DNA of 15,180 nucleotides from JBEKLJ01 sp050010255. GTDB lineage: Bacteria > Acidobacteriota > Terriglobia > Bryobacterales > Bryobacteraceae. The notes beneath the pieces were generated by a model, which worked only from the letters and a program-made list of their open reading frames with translations, was not told the DNA's origin and did not search any database. The stretch covers positions 1-15,180 of the forward strand of contig JBEKLJ010000070.1 of assembly GCA_050010255.1 (NCBI GenBank). The letters run 5' to 3'. Position numbers and translations under genes: made by a program. This document shows, piece after piece, positions 1 through 6,773 of this stretch. Position 1 is the first letter of the stretch; each line of letters begins with the position of its first letter.

Positions 1-4
1 GGTT

Positions 5-121
5 GAGTACACTGTGTCATAGCAAAGAGCCGTCCTCTCTTGGTCGAAACATCTGCTTCCACAAATGTTTATGCCAGAGTCGGCGGCTCTTTGCCAGAGG
101 CCGCGTGAAATATTCGGGCTA
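5..121. repeat. Divergent member of a dispersed intergenic repeat, with an internal inverted repeat
   Basis: Begins with GAGTACA and ends with GTGAAATATTCGGGCTA (105-121). The same end motifs bound the 57-nt repeats at 2170-2226 and 10024-10080. Here the distance between the ends is 117 nt, and the middle is unrelated to the other two copies. The middle carries a perfect 11-bp inverted repeat, GCAAAGAGCCG (22-32) and CGGCTCTTTGC (84-94), separated by 51 nt. The last three bases (119-121) are the stop codon of the gene on the minus strand. The end motifs are short, so membership of the family is less certain than for the other two copies. Confidence 0.35.
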
Positions 122-1369
122 GGCCGCGTCTTGGCCCGGCGCCGGCGCCGAGAACGCCATGGCCGCGAAACTGACGACGCTGTGCTCGTCGATGTTCCAC
201 TGCTCGTAGCGCAGCAGCTCGCCACGCACCCGCGGCACGGCGCGCAGGAATGTGTACAACGCCGCCGAGCCGCACCACCTCAGCGGATCGGCGCCGTCGC
301 GCACGGCCTCCCAGAACCCGCCGGCATCGCCGCGGCTGAGCAGCTCGATGCGCCCCCGGTCGAGCGCCGAGACTTCCTCCATGCGGTCCTGGCCCGCGCG
401 GGCGGCGAACAGGTCGCCGTAGCGGCGGCCCATGTGAGCCATGTCGATTCCGAGAACCCAGCAGAGCCGCTCGCCTTGCTCCGCGGCCAGCTCTCCCAGC
501 GCGGCCAGGAACCGGCCGACATTCGCGTCGTCCTCCGGCTGGCGGCCGCTCTCCAGGCCGCGCGCAAACGCCCCGCACAGGATGGGCAGGATCCGGACGC
601 CCGGGCCAAAGCGGTGCTGGAGGAAGACCACCTGGAACTCGATGGAGTGCTCGACGGCGTGGCAGTAGTCTTCGAGCGCCACCGCCGGGCCGGCGGCGGA
701 GGCGAGCCGCTCCACCAGGTCGCTCTCCGTCGGAGCTTCGCCCAGCGGCGTCACGAACGGCTTGCGCGTCAGCCCAAACCGCTCGGGCTCGCCATAGTGC
801 GATGTCCCGAGGATGACGAAGACCCGGTCGCGGTCCTCGGGCTGGAGCGCAGCGTAGGCCGCCGCGTAGCAGCGGCAGCCCCCGTCGAGGCTGACGTGCG
901 GCGCCGCAATGCCCACCAGCGGCCGCGGCGCGGCCGGCGCCGGCGCCGCCGACAGGTAGCCCTCCAGCAGCGCGCTCAGGCGGGCAGCATCTTCCGGATA
1001 CGCCGCACCCGCTTGCGACGGCTCGCGGCGCGGCGCATCGAGAAACGCGGACCGCCGCTCCTCCCGCAGCCGCTGGTACACCTCGTCCTGGAAAAACCCG
1101 GCCTCGCCGAGCGCCTGCCGCAGGTGCTGCTCGAGCTCGCCCACGCGCAGGTCCCCGGTCAACTCGACCAGGGCGGCGCGGAGGTCCAGGTCGGTCCAAC
1201 GGCCATCGAAGAACTGAAGGCACTCGACCAGCGCCGGGGGAATGATCAGCGTGGTGTCCGAATAGCGGAACGGATCGCGGATCATGAGGCCGGGACGATT
1301 CGGCGCCGGTGACGGCAGGAAGTCCAGATCCGAGCGCAGGCGCGGCAGCGTTTCGGCCATCACTGGCAT
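119..1369 (-). CDS. MEMO / AmmeMemoRadiSam system protein B family protein
   Basis: 416 residues from the chosen start. From about residue 150 it has the MEMO fold signatures: VGIAAPHVSLDGG (His158), LGTSHYGEPERFG (His191), AVEHSIEFQ (His241), LGIDMAHMG and a late RWCGSAALYTF segment (Cys367). These correspond to the His/Cys pocket of human MEMO1, a family structurally related to non-haem-iron dioxygenases; its bacterial reaction is not settled. Residues 1-120 are an extra N-terminal part containing a helical, PqqD-like-looking segment (about 45-100). The ATG at 1369 was preferred because an AGGG lies about 9 nt upstream; the next ATG (1360) is also possible. The open frame reaches 1450, but the upstream part looks like non-coding leader. 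It is transcribed divergently from the dehydrogenase at 1451. The usual companions, an AMMECR1 protein (A) and a radical-SAM protein, are not in this window. Confidence 0.88.
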   Translation of the reverse strand: MPVMAETLPRLRSDLDFLPSPAPNRPGLMIRDPFRYSDTTLIIPPALVECLQFFDGRWTDLDLRAALVELTGDLRVGELEQHLRQALGEAGFFQDEVYQRLREERRSAFLDAPRREPSQAGAAYPEDAARLSALLEGYLSAAPAPAAPRPLVGIAAPHVSLDGGCRCYAAAYAALQPEDRDRVFVILGTSHYGEPERFGLTRKPFVTPLGEAPTESDLVERLASAAGPAVALEDYCHAVEHSIEFQVVFLQHRFGPGVRILPILCGAFARGLESGRQPEDDANVGRFLAALGELAAEQGERLCWVLGIDMAHMGRRYGDLFAARAGQDRMEEVSALDRGRIELLSRGDAGGFWEAVRDGADPLRWCGSAALYTFLRAVPRVRGELLRYEQWNIDEHSVVSFAAMAFSAPAPGQDAA

Positions 1370-1450
1370 TATGGCAGCCCTACCGCGCGGCCCCCAAACA
1401 GACGCCGGCGCGCCTGCACGCGCCAACGCCCCGGCGGTAACCTTGTCCAC

Positions 1451-2146
1451 ATGAGAGAGCCGAGTGAGAGGGTCGTGGTCATCACCGGGGCTGACGGCGG
1501 GCTTGGCATCGCCGTCACCCAGGCTTTTCTGGATGCCGGCGCGCGCGTCGTGGGAGTGTCGCGCTCAGGCCGGGCAGTGCCGCCCGCCGAGGGGCGTTGG
1601 TTCAGCGTCGTGGCGGACTTGACGGCCCCCGGCAGGGCGGATCGGGTCATCGCGGCCGTTCAGGAGCGCTACGAACGCGTGGATGTTCTGCTGCACCTGG
1701 TCGGCGGGTTCGAAGGCGGCGTGACGGTTCAGGAGACCAGCAACGACATCTGGCAGCGAATGCTGGACGTCAATCTCAACGCCGCGTTCTTCACCATCCG
1801 GGCCGCGCTGCGAGCGATGCCGGCGGCCGGGGGCGGCCGGATTGTCGCGATCGGGTCGCGGACAGCCCTCGAGCCGGCGGCCACCCTCAGCGCCTATGGA
1901 GCCTCCAAGGCAGCGCTGGTCTCGCTCATCCGGACTCTCGCGCTGGAACTGCGGGGGTCCGGCAACACCGCCAACATCATCCTGCCGAGCGTCATCGACA
2001 CGCCGGCCAACCACGCCGCCAACCCAGCGGCAGACCATTCCCGCTGGGTGAAACCCGAGGCGATCGCCCGCCTGCTCCTCTGGCTGGCCTCCGACGCCTC
2101 GGCCGACGTGAACGGCGCTGTGATCCCCATCTACGGGCGGGCCTGA
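1451..2146 (+). CDS. Short-chain dehydrogenase/reductase (SDR), 3-oxoacyl-ACP-reductase-like
   Basis: 231 residues, a classical SDR length. The nucleotide-binding loop TGADGGLG is at residues 12-19, next to the first beta strand. The catalytic set is present: Asn108 in DVNLNAAF, Ser136 in AIGSR, and Tyr149/Lys153 in AYGASK. The usual NNAG after the fourth strand is replaced by LVGG (about 83-86). The C-terminal NGAVIPIYG matches the family's NGxxxxxxGG region. It should be a cytosolic NAD(P)H-dependent oxidoreductase. The substrate cannot be read from sequence, and the neighbouring pterin dehydratase does not prove a pterin substrate. The start leaves only seven residues before the first strand, normal for SDRs, but I see no strong ribosome-binding site. 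Confidence 0.9.
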   Translation: MREPSERVVVITGADGGLGIAVTQAFLDAGARVVGVSRSGRAVPPAEGRWFSVVADLTAPGRADRVIAAVQERYERVDVLLHLVGGFEGGVTVQETSNDIWQRMLDVNLNAAFFTIRAALRAMPAAGGGRIVAIGSRTALEPAATLSAYGASKAALVSLIRTLALELRGSGNTANIILPSVIDTPANHAANPAADHSRWVKPEAIARLLLWLASDASADVNGAVIPIYGRA

Positions 2147-2169
2147 GGGGGCGCCTCCGAGCGGAACTA

Positions 2170-2226
2170 GAGTACATGCGGCCCTATCGCGCGCCGCGGC
2201 AGGCTGCCTGTGAAGAATGCGGGCTA
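2170..2226 (+). repeat. Dispersed intergenic repeat, copy A (57 nt)
   Basis: A 57-nt unit from GAGTA to CGGGCTA in the gap between the SDR and pterin dehydratase genes. Positions 2176-2197 are identical (22 of 22) to 10030-10051, and the preceding GAGTA is also shared. After a variable middle of the same length, both copies end in TGTGA...CGGGCTA. The variable part here contains a small GGCA/TGCC hairpin, where the other copy has different bases. The role is unknown. Confidence 0.7.
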
Positions 2227-2236
2227 ACATAGAGGC

Positions 2237-2536
2237 ATGGCCGAACAGGGCAGGATCCCGGAGGCGGAAATCGAGGCTGCGCTCGAAGGCCTCCCGGGCT
2301 GGAAAGTCCTCGACGCGAAGCTGCACCGCGAATACCGCTTTGCGGACTTCGTCCACGCCTTTGCCTTCATTGCGGCGGCAGCGACGATAGCCGAAGCGAT
2401 GGGGCACCACCCGGAGTGGTCGAACGTTTACAACCGGGTCACGGTTGACCTGACAACGCACGACGCCGGCGGCATCACCGCCAAAGACCTCGAACTGGCC
2501 GCGCGCCTCGAGCAGATCGCGCGGAAACTCGAATGA
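2237..2536 (+). CDS. phhB: Pterin-4a-carbinolamine dehydratase (PCD/DCoH family)
   Basis: 99 residues, a typical full length for the family. It dehydrates 4a-hydroxytetrahydrobiopterin produced by aromatic amino acid hydroxylases; some family members are pterin-recycling or moonlighting proteins. The active-site pattern EAMGHHPEW (His57, His58, Pro59) is followed by His75 in TTHDAG and Asp84 in TAKD, matching the family's H-H-P-x-W...H...D signature. The ATG has only a GAGG one base upstream, which is unusually close, so initiation may be weak or coupled. Its stop overlaps the start of the next gene as ATGA, so the two are probably co-translated. No phenylalanine hydroxylase is present in the window. 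Confidence 0.93.
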   Translation: MAEQGRIPEAEIEAALEGLPGWKVLDAKLHREYRFADFVHAFAFIAAAATIAEAMGHHPEWSNVYNRVTVDLTTHDAGGITAKDLELAARLEQIARKLE

Positions 2537-4905
2537 AGATCTCGCGCCGCGGATGGATGGCCGCGGTCGGCTCGGTCTCGTCCGCCGCTGCCGCCGGCCT
2601 GGCACCGTCCAGGGCGCGGCTGGAGCCGGTGGGGACATTCGCCGGCTCGGCGACCCTGGATGCGATCCTTCAGGCCGCCGTGCGCGCCGACGAGATCCCG
2701 GGCGCGGTCCTGGTGGTCGCGCACCAGGGCCGAGTCGTTCACAGCAAGGCTTACGGCAGTCGCGCGCTCAAGCCGCGCCGCGAGCCGATGACGCTGGAGA
2801 CCATCTTTGACGTTGCCTCGCTGACCAAGGTCGTGGCGACGGTCCCGGCGCTTATGAAGCTCTTCGAGCAGGGCCAGTTCCGCCTCAACGACCGGGTCAC
2901 CCGCTACCTTCCCGAGTTCCAGGGCGGGCAGAGCGACGTGACTGTGCGAAACCTGCTGACGCACTTCTCCGGTCTGCGCCCGGACCTGGACCTGGAGCCG
3001 GCCTGGAGCGGCTACCAGACCGGCGTCCGCATGGCGCTGGGCGAGAAATCGGCGACGCCGCCCGGGACCCGGTTCGGTTACAGCGACATCAATTTCATCC
3101 TGCTCGGCGAGATCGTCCAGCGGCTGGCCGGCGAGCCGCTGGCCGAGTTCGCTCGGCGGCAGATCTTCTCGCCGCTCGGGATGAGCAACACAACCTTCGC
3201 TCCCGCGGCCTCGCTCGCCGGGCGCATCGCGCCCACCGAGGAGGTCAAAGGCCGGATCCTGCGCGGCGTGGTGCACGACCCGACGGCGCGCAACATGGGC
3301 GGGGTGGCGGGCCACGCCGGGCTCTTCATGACCGCCGCCGATCTGGCCCGCTTCGCCGCCATGATGCTCGGCGAGGGAGAAGCGGGCGGCGTGCGCCTGC
3401 TCTCCACGCTCACCGTGCGCAAGCTCACGACGCCCCAATCGCCGCCCGATCAGCCTATCCTGCGCGGCCTGGGATGGGATATCGACTCGCCGCTGTCGGG
3501 GAGCCGCGGCGAGCTGTTCCCAATTGGGTCGTACGGGCATAGCGGCTTCACCGGGACGTCAATCTGGATCGATCCGGTCTCGGCGACCTGCGTCATCCTG
3601 CTGGCCAACAGCGTTCACCCGCGCGTCCGCCCGCCGCTTACCTCGCTGCGCGCGCGCGTGGCCACGGCGGTTGCGGCCGGGCTGGGCATTTCCGCGCCCG
3701 GCATCAGCATCACAGGTTACAACGAGACCCTCCCCGGCGCGGGGCTGCACCGCGTGGTCGCGCGCAACGCCAGCGTGCTGACCGGGTTGGACGTGCTGGT
3801 CCAGGAGCGTTTCGCTCCGCTGGCGGGCCGGCGCGTGGGCCTGATAACGAACCATACCGGCGTGGACCGCGAGGGCAAGCGGAACGTCGATCAAATGCTC
3901 GGGGCCGGACTCCGGGTTACGGCGCTCTTCTCGCCCGAGCACGGCCTCACGGGCAACGAGGACCGCGAAGACATCCCGGACGGCGTGGACGCGCCCACGG
4001 GCATCCGGGTCTGGAGCCTCTACTCGGCCCGAAACCGGCGGCCCGCGCCGGAGATGCTGCGGGACGTCGATGTGCTGGTATTCGACCTCCAGGACGTGGG
4101 TGCTCGGTTCTATACGTACTCGACCACGCTGGGCTACTGCCTGGAAGCGGCTGCCGCCAACAAGCTGCCCTTCTTCGTGCTCGACCGTCCGAACCCGATC
4201 ACCGGCACGCACGTAGAGGGCCCGATGCTGGATGCCGGCTTGCTGTCCTTTGTCGGCTACTTCCCGCTGCCCCTCCGGCACGGGATGACCCTGGCGGAAC
4301 TGGCGCGATTGTTCAACTCCCGGAGGCGCATCGGCGCCGAGCTCCACACCGTCCCGATGCGGAACTGGGAACGCGGGGACTGGTTCGACTCGACGGGCCT
4401 GGTGTGGATCAGCCCCTCGCCAAACCTGCGGAGCCTGAATGCGGCGTTGCTCTATCCGGGCGTGGCCATGCTGGAGGCATCGACGGAGTACTCGGTCGGG
4501 CGCGGCACCGAGGCGCCCTTCGAGCAGATCGGAGCCGACTGGATCCGGGGCGCGGAACTGGCGGCTTCTCTCAACGGCCGCTTCATCCCCGGGGCGCGGG
4601 CTTACGCCACGCGGTTCCGCCCGGTCTCCTCGGCCTTCGCCGGCCGCGAGATCGAAGGGGTGCGGGTGGTGGTGACCGACCGCGAAGCGTTCGACAGCGC
4701 CCGGCTGGGGCTGGAGATCGCGGCCGCGCTCCGCCGGCTCTACCCCGCCAGAATCGCCTTGTCACGGAACCGGTGGCTGGTGGGCAACAGTGCGGCTCTC
4801 GCACTGCTCGAAGCGGGGGAGGACCCCGTCCTCGTCCAGCAGGCCGGGGAGGACGCGCTTCACACCTTCCTTGAAGAGCGCCGGGAGTACCTGCTTTACA
4901 GATAG
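2533..4905 (+). CDS. Fusion of a beta-lactamase-family serine hydrolase and a NamZ (DUF1343) exo-beta-N-acetylmuramidase
   Basis: 790 residues. The N-terminus ISRRGWMAAVGS has a twin-arginine-like signal, suggesting export. Residues about 40-385 are a class C beta-lactamase/AmiE-like domain. Its SxxK nucleophile motif is SLTK (Ser96, Lys99), its second motif is YSD (183-185, where YxN is usual), and HSG (336-338) stands in place of KTG. Residues about 417-790 are a DUF1343/NamZ domain: RRVGLITNHTG, LFSPEHGLTG, VFDLQDVGARFYTY, VLDRPNPI, WISPSPNLRS and STEYSVGRGTEAPFE are all family hallmarks. In Bacillus subtilis the separate genes amiE (serine amidase), namZ and nagZ form a muropeptide-recycling cluster, so this fusion plausibly joins removal of the peptide stem with MurNAc release. 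That functional pairing is inference. The start overlaps the upstream stop by ATGA. Confidence 0.9.
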   Translation: MKISRRGWMAAVGSVSSAAAAGLAPSRARLEPVGTFAGSATLDAILQAAVRADEIPGAVLVVAHQGRVVHSKAYGSRALKPRREPMTLETIFDVASLTKVVATVPALMKLFEQGQFRLNDRVTRYLPEFQGGQSDVTVRNLLTHFSGLRPDLDLEPAWSGYQTGVRMALGEKSATPPGTRFGYSDINFILLGEIVQRLAGEPLAEFARRQIFSPLGMSNTTFAPAASLAGRIAPTEEVKGRILRGVVHDPTARNMGGVAGHAGLFMTAADLARFAAMMLGEGEAGGVRLLSTLTVRKLTTPQSPPDQPILRGLGWDIDSPLSGSRGELFPIGSYGHSGFTGTSIWIDPVSATCVILLANSVHPRVRPPLTSLRARVATAVAAGLGISAPGISITGYNETLPGAGLHRVVARNASVLTGLDVLVQERFAPLAGRRVGLITNHTGVDREGKRNVDQMLGAGLRVTALFSPEHGLTGNEDREDIPDGVDAPTGIRVWSLYSARNRRPAPEMLRDVDVLVFDLQDVGARFYTYSTTLGYCLEAAAANKLPFFVLDRPNPITGTHVEGPMLDAGLLSFVGYFPLPLRHGMTLAELARLFNSRRRIGAELHTVPMRNWERGDWFDSTGLVWISPSPNLRSLNAALLYPGVAMLEASTEYSVGRGTEAPFEQIGADWIRGAELAASLNGRFIPGARAYATRFRPVSSAFAGREIEGVRVVVTDREAFDSARLGLEIAAALRRLYPARIALSRNRWLVGNSAALALLEAGEDPVLVQQAGEDALHTFLEERREYLLYR

Positions 4906-4981
4906 CCCCGCCTGCGCGCGCAGACGACGGGGGCCGCGCGTCGAGCAGGGCCCGCGGGGGACCCCTGTCGGCAGGAATGGC

Positions 4982-5185
4982 TCAGGCGCCGGACGGCTTG
5001 GCTGCGCCAGCGGCCTTGGTTTTGATACCGGCCAGCCGGCCACGCTTCCTGGCCACTGCCAGCCAAGCGGGAGGACGGCCACGGCGGCGCCCACGGCCTT
5101 GAGCCAGCCGCTCGAGGCTGATAATCGCCTCCTCAATCTGTTCCCGTTCCTGCCGCAATTCTGCGATGATCTTGGTTACATCCAT
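4982..5185 (-). CDS. Small basic protein with N-terminal helix and AT-hook-like tail
   Basis: 67 residues from ATG 5185, chosen over the longer frame to 5257 because a GGAG lies 6 nt upstream and the predicted helix starts there. Residues 1-28 (MDVTKIIAELRQEREQIEE and following) form an amphipathic, probably coiled-coil helix. Residues 30-39 (GRGRRRGRPP) resemble an AT-hook with an RGRPP core. The tail is rich in Ala, Lys and Gly. It could be a nucleoid-associated or regulatory DNA-binding protein, but I know no characterised homologue. It stands alone, 211 nt downstream of the permease gene on the same strand. Its upstream region carries two palindromic repeats. Confidence 0.6.
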   Translation of the reverse strand: MDVTKIIAELRQEREQIEEAIISLERLAQGRGRRRGRPPAWLAVARKRGRLAGIKTKAAGAAKPSGA

Positions 5186-5223
5186 GTTTCGCTCCAGGCT
5201 GGCGAGGCTGCCGGGTCTTCGTG

Positions 5224-5240
5224 GTTCTGATAACGGAACA
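5224..5240. promoter_or_regulatory. Operator-like palindrome, copy 1
   Basis: GTTCTGATAACGGAACA, an imperfect inverted repeat (GTTC-N8-GAAC). It recurs with one difference at 5309-5325. It lies 39 nt upstream of the small basic gene at 5185 (minus strand), where a repressor or activator site is expected. The binding protein is unknown. Confidence 0.4.
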
Positions 5241-5307
5241 GTTCGGCCGCGACGCATTGGGTGCCTATAGCAGTTCTAACCGATTTTTGCGGGAGATTCA
5301 AGCACCA

Positions 5308-5325
5308 TGTTCTGAAAACGGAACA
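5308..5325. promoter_or_regulatory. Operator-like palindrome, copy 2
   Basis: TGTTCTGAAAACGGAACA has perfect 5-bp arms, TGTTC-N8-GAACA. Its last 17 bases match copy 1 at 16 of 17 positions. The copies are 85 nt apart, close to eight helical turns, in the gap between the permease gene end and the small basic gene. Confidence 0.4.
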
Positions 5326-5396
5326 AACCTCGTTTCAGGGACCCTTCTCTTGGTAATGGAACTATCGTCCCAGGCAGCCCGCCGATTTCTCCGGCT

Positions 5397-6773
5397 TTAC
5401 CTAGAAAATCGACGGCGCCAGTACGAATAGAAGGGCAATCCGGCGAAAATGATGCCTAGCCCAAGCAGCGACTCGCGGGGGTACTTGAGCAGGGTGGAGC
5501 CGGTCACGGCGGCCGCGCCGGCCACGAACAGGATCGGCAGCCAGGGGTAGCCGGCGACGCGGCAGGGCCGCTCCAGGTCCGGCCGCCGGCGGCGCAGCAG
5601 GATGACACCCAGGCCGGTCATGCCGTAGACGATCCAACTGGCGAACATCACGTAGCGGTACAGGTCCTCGAAACGGCCGCTCAGGACCAGCACCGCGGAC
5701 CAGCCCGCCAGGGCCAGGATGGAAACGCCGGGCGTGCCGTAGGCCGGATGGACCCGCGCCAGGGGGGCGAAGAACAGGCGGTCGCGCGCCATGGCGTAGG
5801 GCACGCGCGCGCCCGAGAGCAGCGAGCCGTTGAGCGCCGCGAAGATCGAGATCATGACGGCAATGCTGGCTGCGCTCCCCCAGCCAGCGCCCAGAATCCG
5901 GCTTATCATCGCGGAAGCCACGCGCGGCGTGGCGGCCACCTCCGCCGGCGAGAGCACGTAGAAGTAAGCCAGGTTCGCCAGCACGTAGATGCCAATCACG
6001 GCCGCGGTGCCGGCCACCAGCGCCCGCGGAAGGCTGCGGCGCGGATCGCGGATTTCCGAGGAGACCATGCTGACGTTGTTCCAGCCGTCGTAGGCCCACA
6101 GCGCTCCCACCAGCGCGGCAAAGAAGCCGCCCAGGCCGCCGGCGGCGGGGATCGTGGCGACCAGGTGAGCGGCGCTTCCCTGCCCCCCACCCAACCCGAT
6201 GACGATGATGCCGCCAATCAAGCCCAGCTTCAGCGCGGTGACCCCGACTTGCAGCCGGCCGCCAAATCTCACGCCCAGGTAGTTCACCAGCCCGAGGGCG
6301 AGGATGATGGCGATGGCCAGAATCTGGCCGTAGCGGATCTCGAGCGGCCCGCCGCGAGGACCGATCGGGAGGCGCACCGTGTAAAGGACCCGCTCCAGCT
6401 CGGGACGGAAGTCCGCCAGATAGTAGAAGAAGCCGGTGGCCATGGCGGCGATGGAGCCGCTCTTGGCGACCCACATCTGCGTCCAGCCGTACAGGAAGCC
6501 CCACAGGGGACCGTAGGCCGCGCGCAGGTATACGTATTCGCCCCCGGCCTCGGGCATCGCGGTGGCCAATTCGGCATAGGTGAGCGCGCCACACAGCGAA
6601 AGCAGGCCGCCGGCGATCCAGGCGGCAAACAGCCAGGGCGGCGAGCCGACACTCTGAATCATGTCCCTGGGCACGAGGAAGATCCCGCTGCCGATCATGG
6701 TCCCGAGGACAATGGCCGCGGCGCTCCACACGCCCAAGTCCCGCTTCAGGGCCGGCGCTGTGTCATCCCGCAT
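5397..6773 (-). CDS. APC-superfamily amino acid permease
   Basis: 458 residues from ATG 6773, preceded by GGAGGAG 6 nt upstream. About 12 hydrophobic segments span the inner membrane. The first segment has the APC substrate-loop motif GTMIGSGIFLVP (24-35). The next region, GALTYAELATAMPEAGGEYVYL, is typical of LAT-like/YfnA-like amino acid transporters, and WAYDGWNNVSMVSSEI is the helix 6 region of the same group. The substrate is probably an amino acid or amine but cannot be specified. Its start overlaps the end of the upstream symporter gene by 11 nt, so the two are probably one translationally coupled unit. The frame could extend to 6818, but that part lies inside the symporter gene. Confidence 0.9.
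   Translation of the reverse strand: MRDDTAPALKRDLGVWSAAAIVLGTMIGSGIFLVPRDMIQSVGSPPWLFAAWIAGGLLSLCGALTYAELATAMPEAGGEYVYLRAAYGPLWGFLYGWTQMWVAKSGSIAAMATGFFYYLADFRPELERVLYTVRLPIGPRGGPLEIRYGQILAIAIILALGLVNYLGVRFGGRLQVGVTALKLGLIGGIIVIGLGGGQGSAAHLVATIPAAGGLGGFFAALVGALWAYDGWNNVSMVSSEIRDPRRSLPRALVAGTAAVIGIYVLANLAYFYVLSPAEVAATPRVASAMISRILGAGWGSAASIAVMISIFAALNGSLLSGARVPYAMARDRLFFAPLARVHPAYGTPGVSILALAGWSAVLVLSGRFEDLYRYVMFASWIVYGMTGLGVILLRRRRPDLERPCRVAGYPWLPILFVAGAAAVTGSTLLKYPRESLLGLGIIFAGLPFYSYWRRRFSR

Noticed and set aside
65..1312. 415-codon plus-strand frame opposite the MEMO gene
   Set aside because: Arg/Ala/Gln-rich antisense shadow of a gene with clear family motifs; typical of high-GC DNA.
4906..4935. 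GC-rich palindrome after the fusion gene as a terminator
   Set aside because: CCCC...GGGG with an inner CTGCGCGCGCAG palindrome but no T tract; not strong enough to list.
5221..5430. 69-codon frame over the twin palindromes
   Set aside because: Starts at a GTG inside the repeat, runs into the end of the permease gene, and has no ribosome site.
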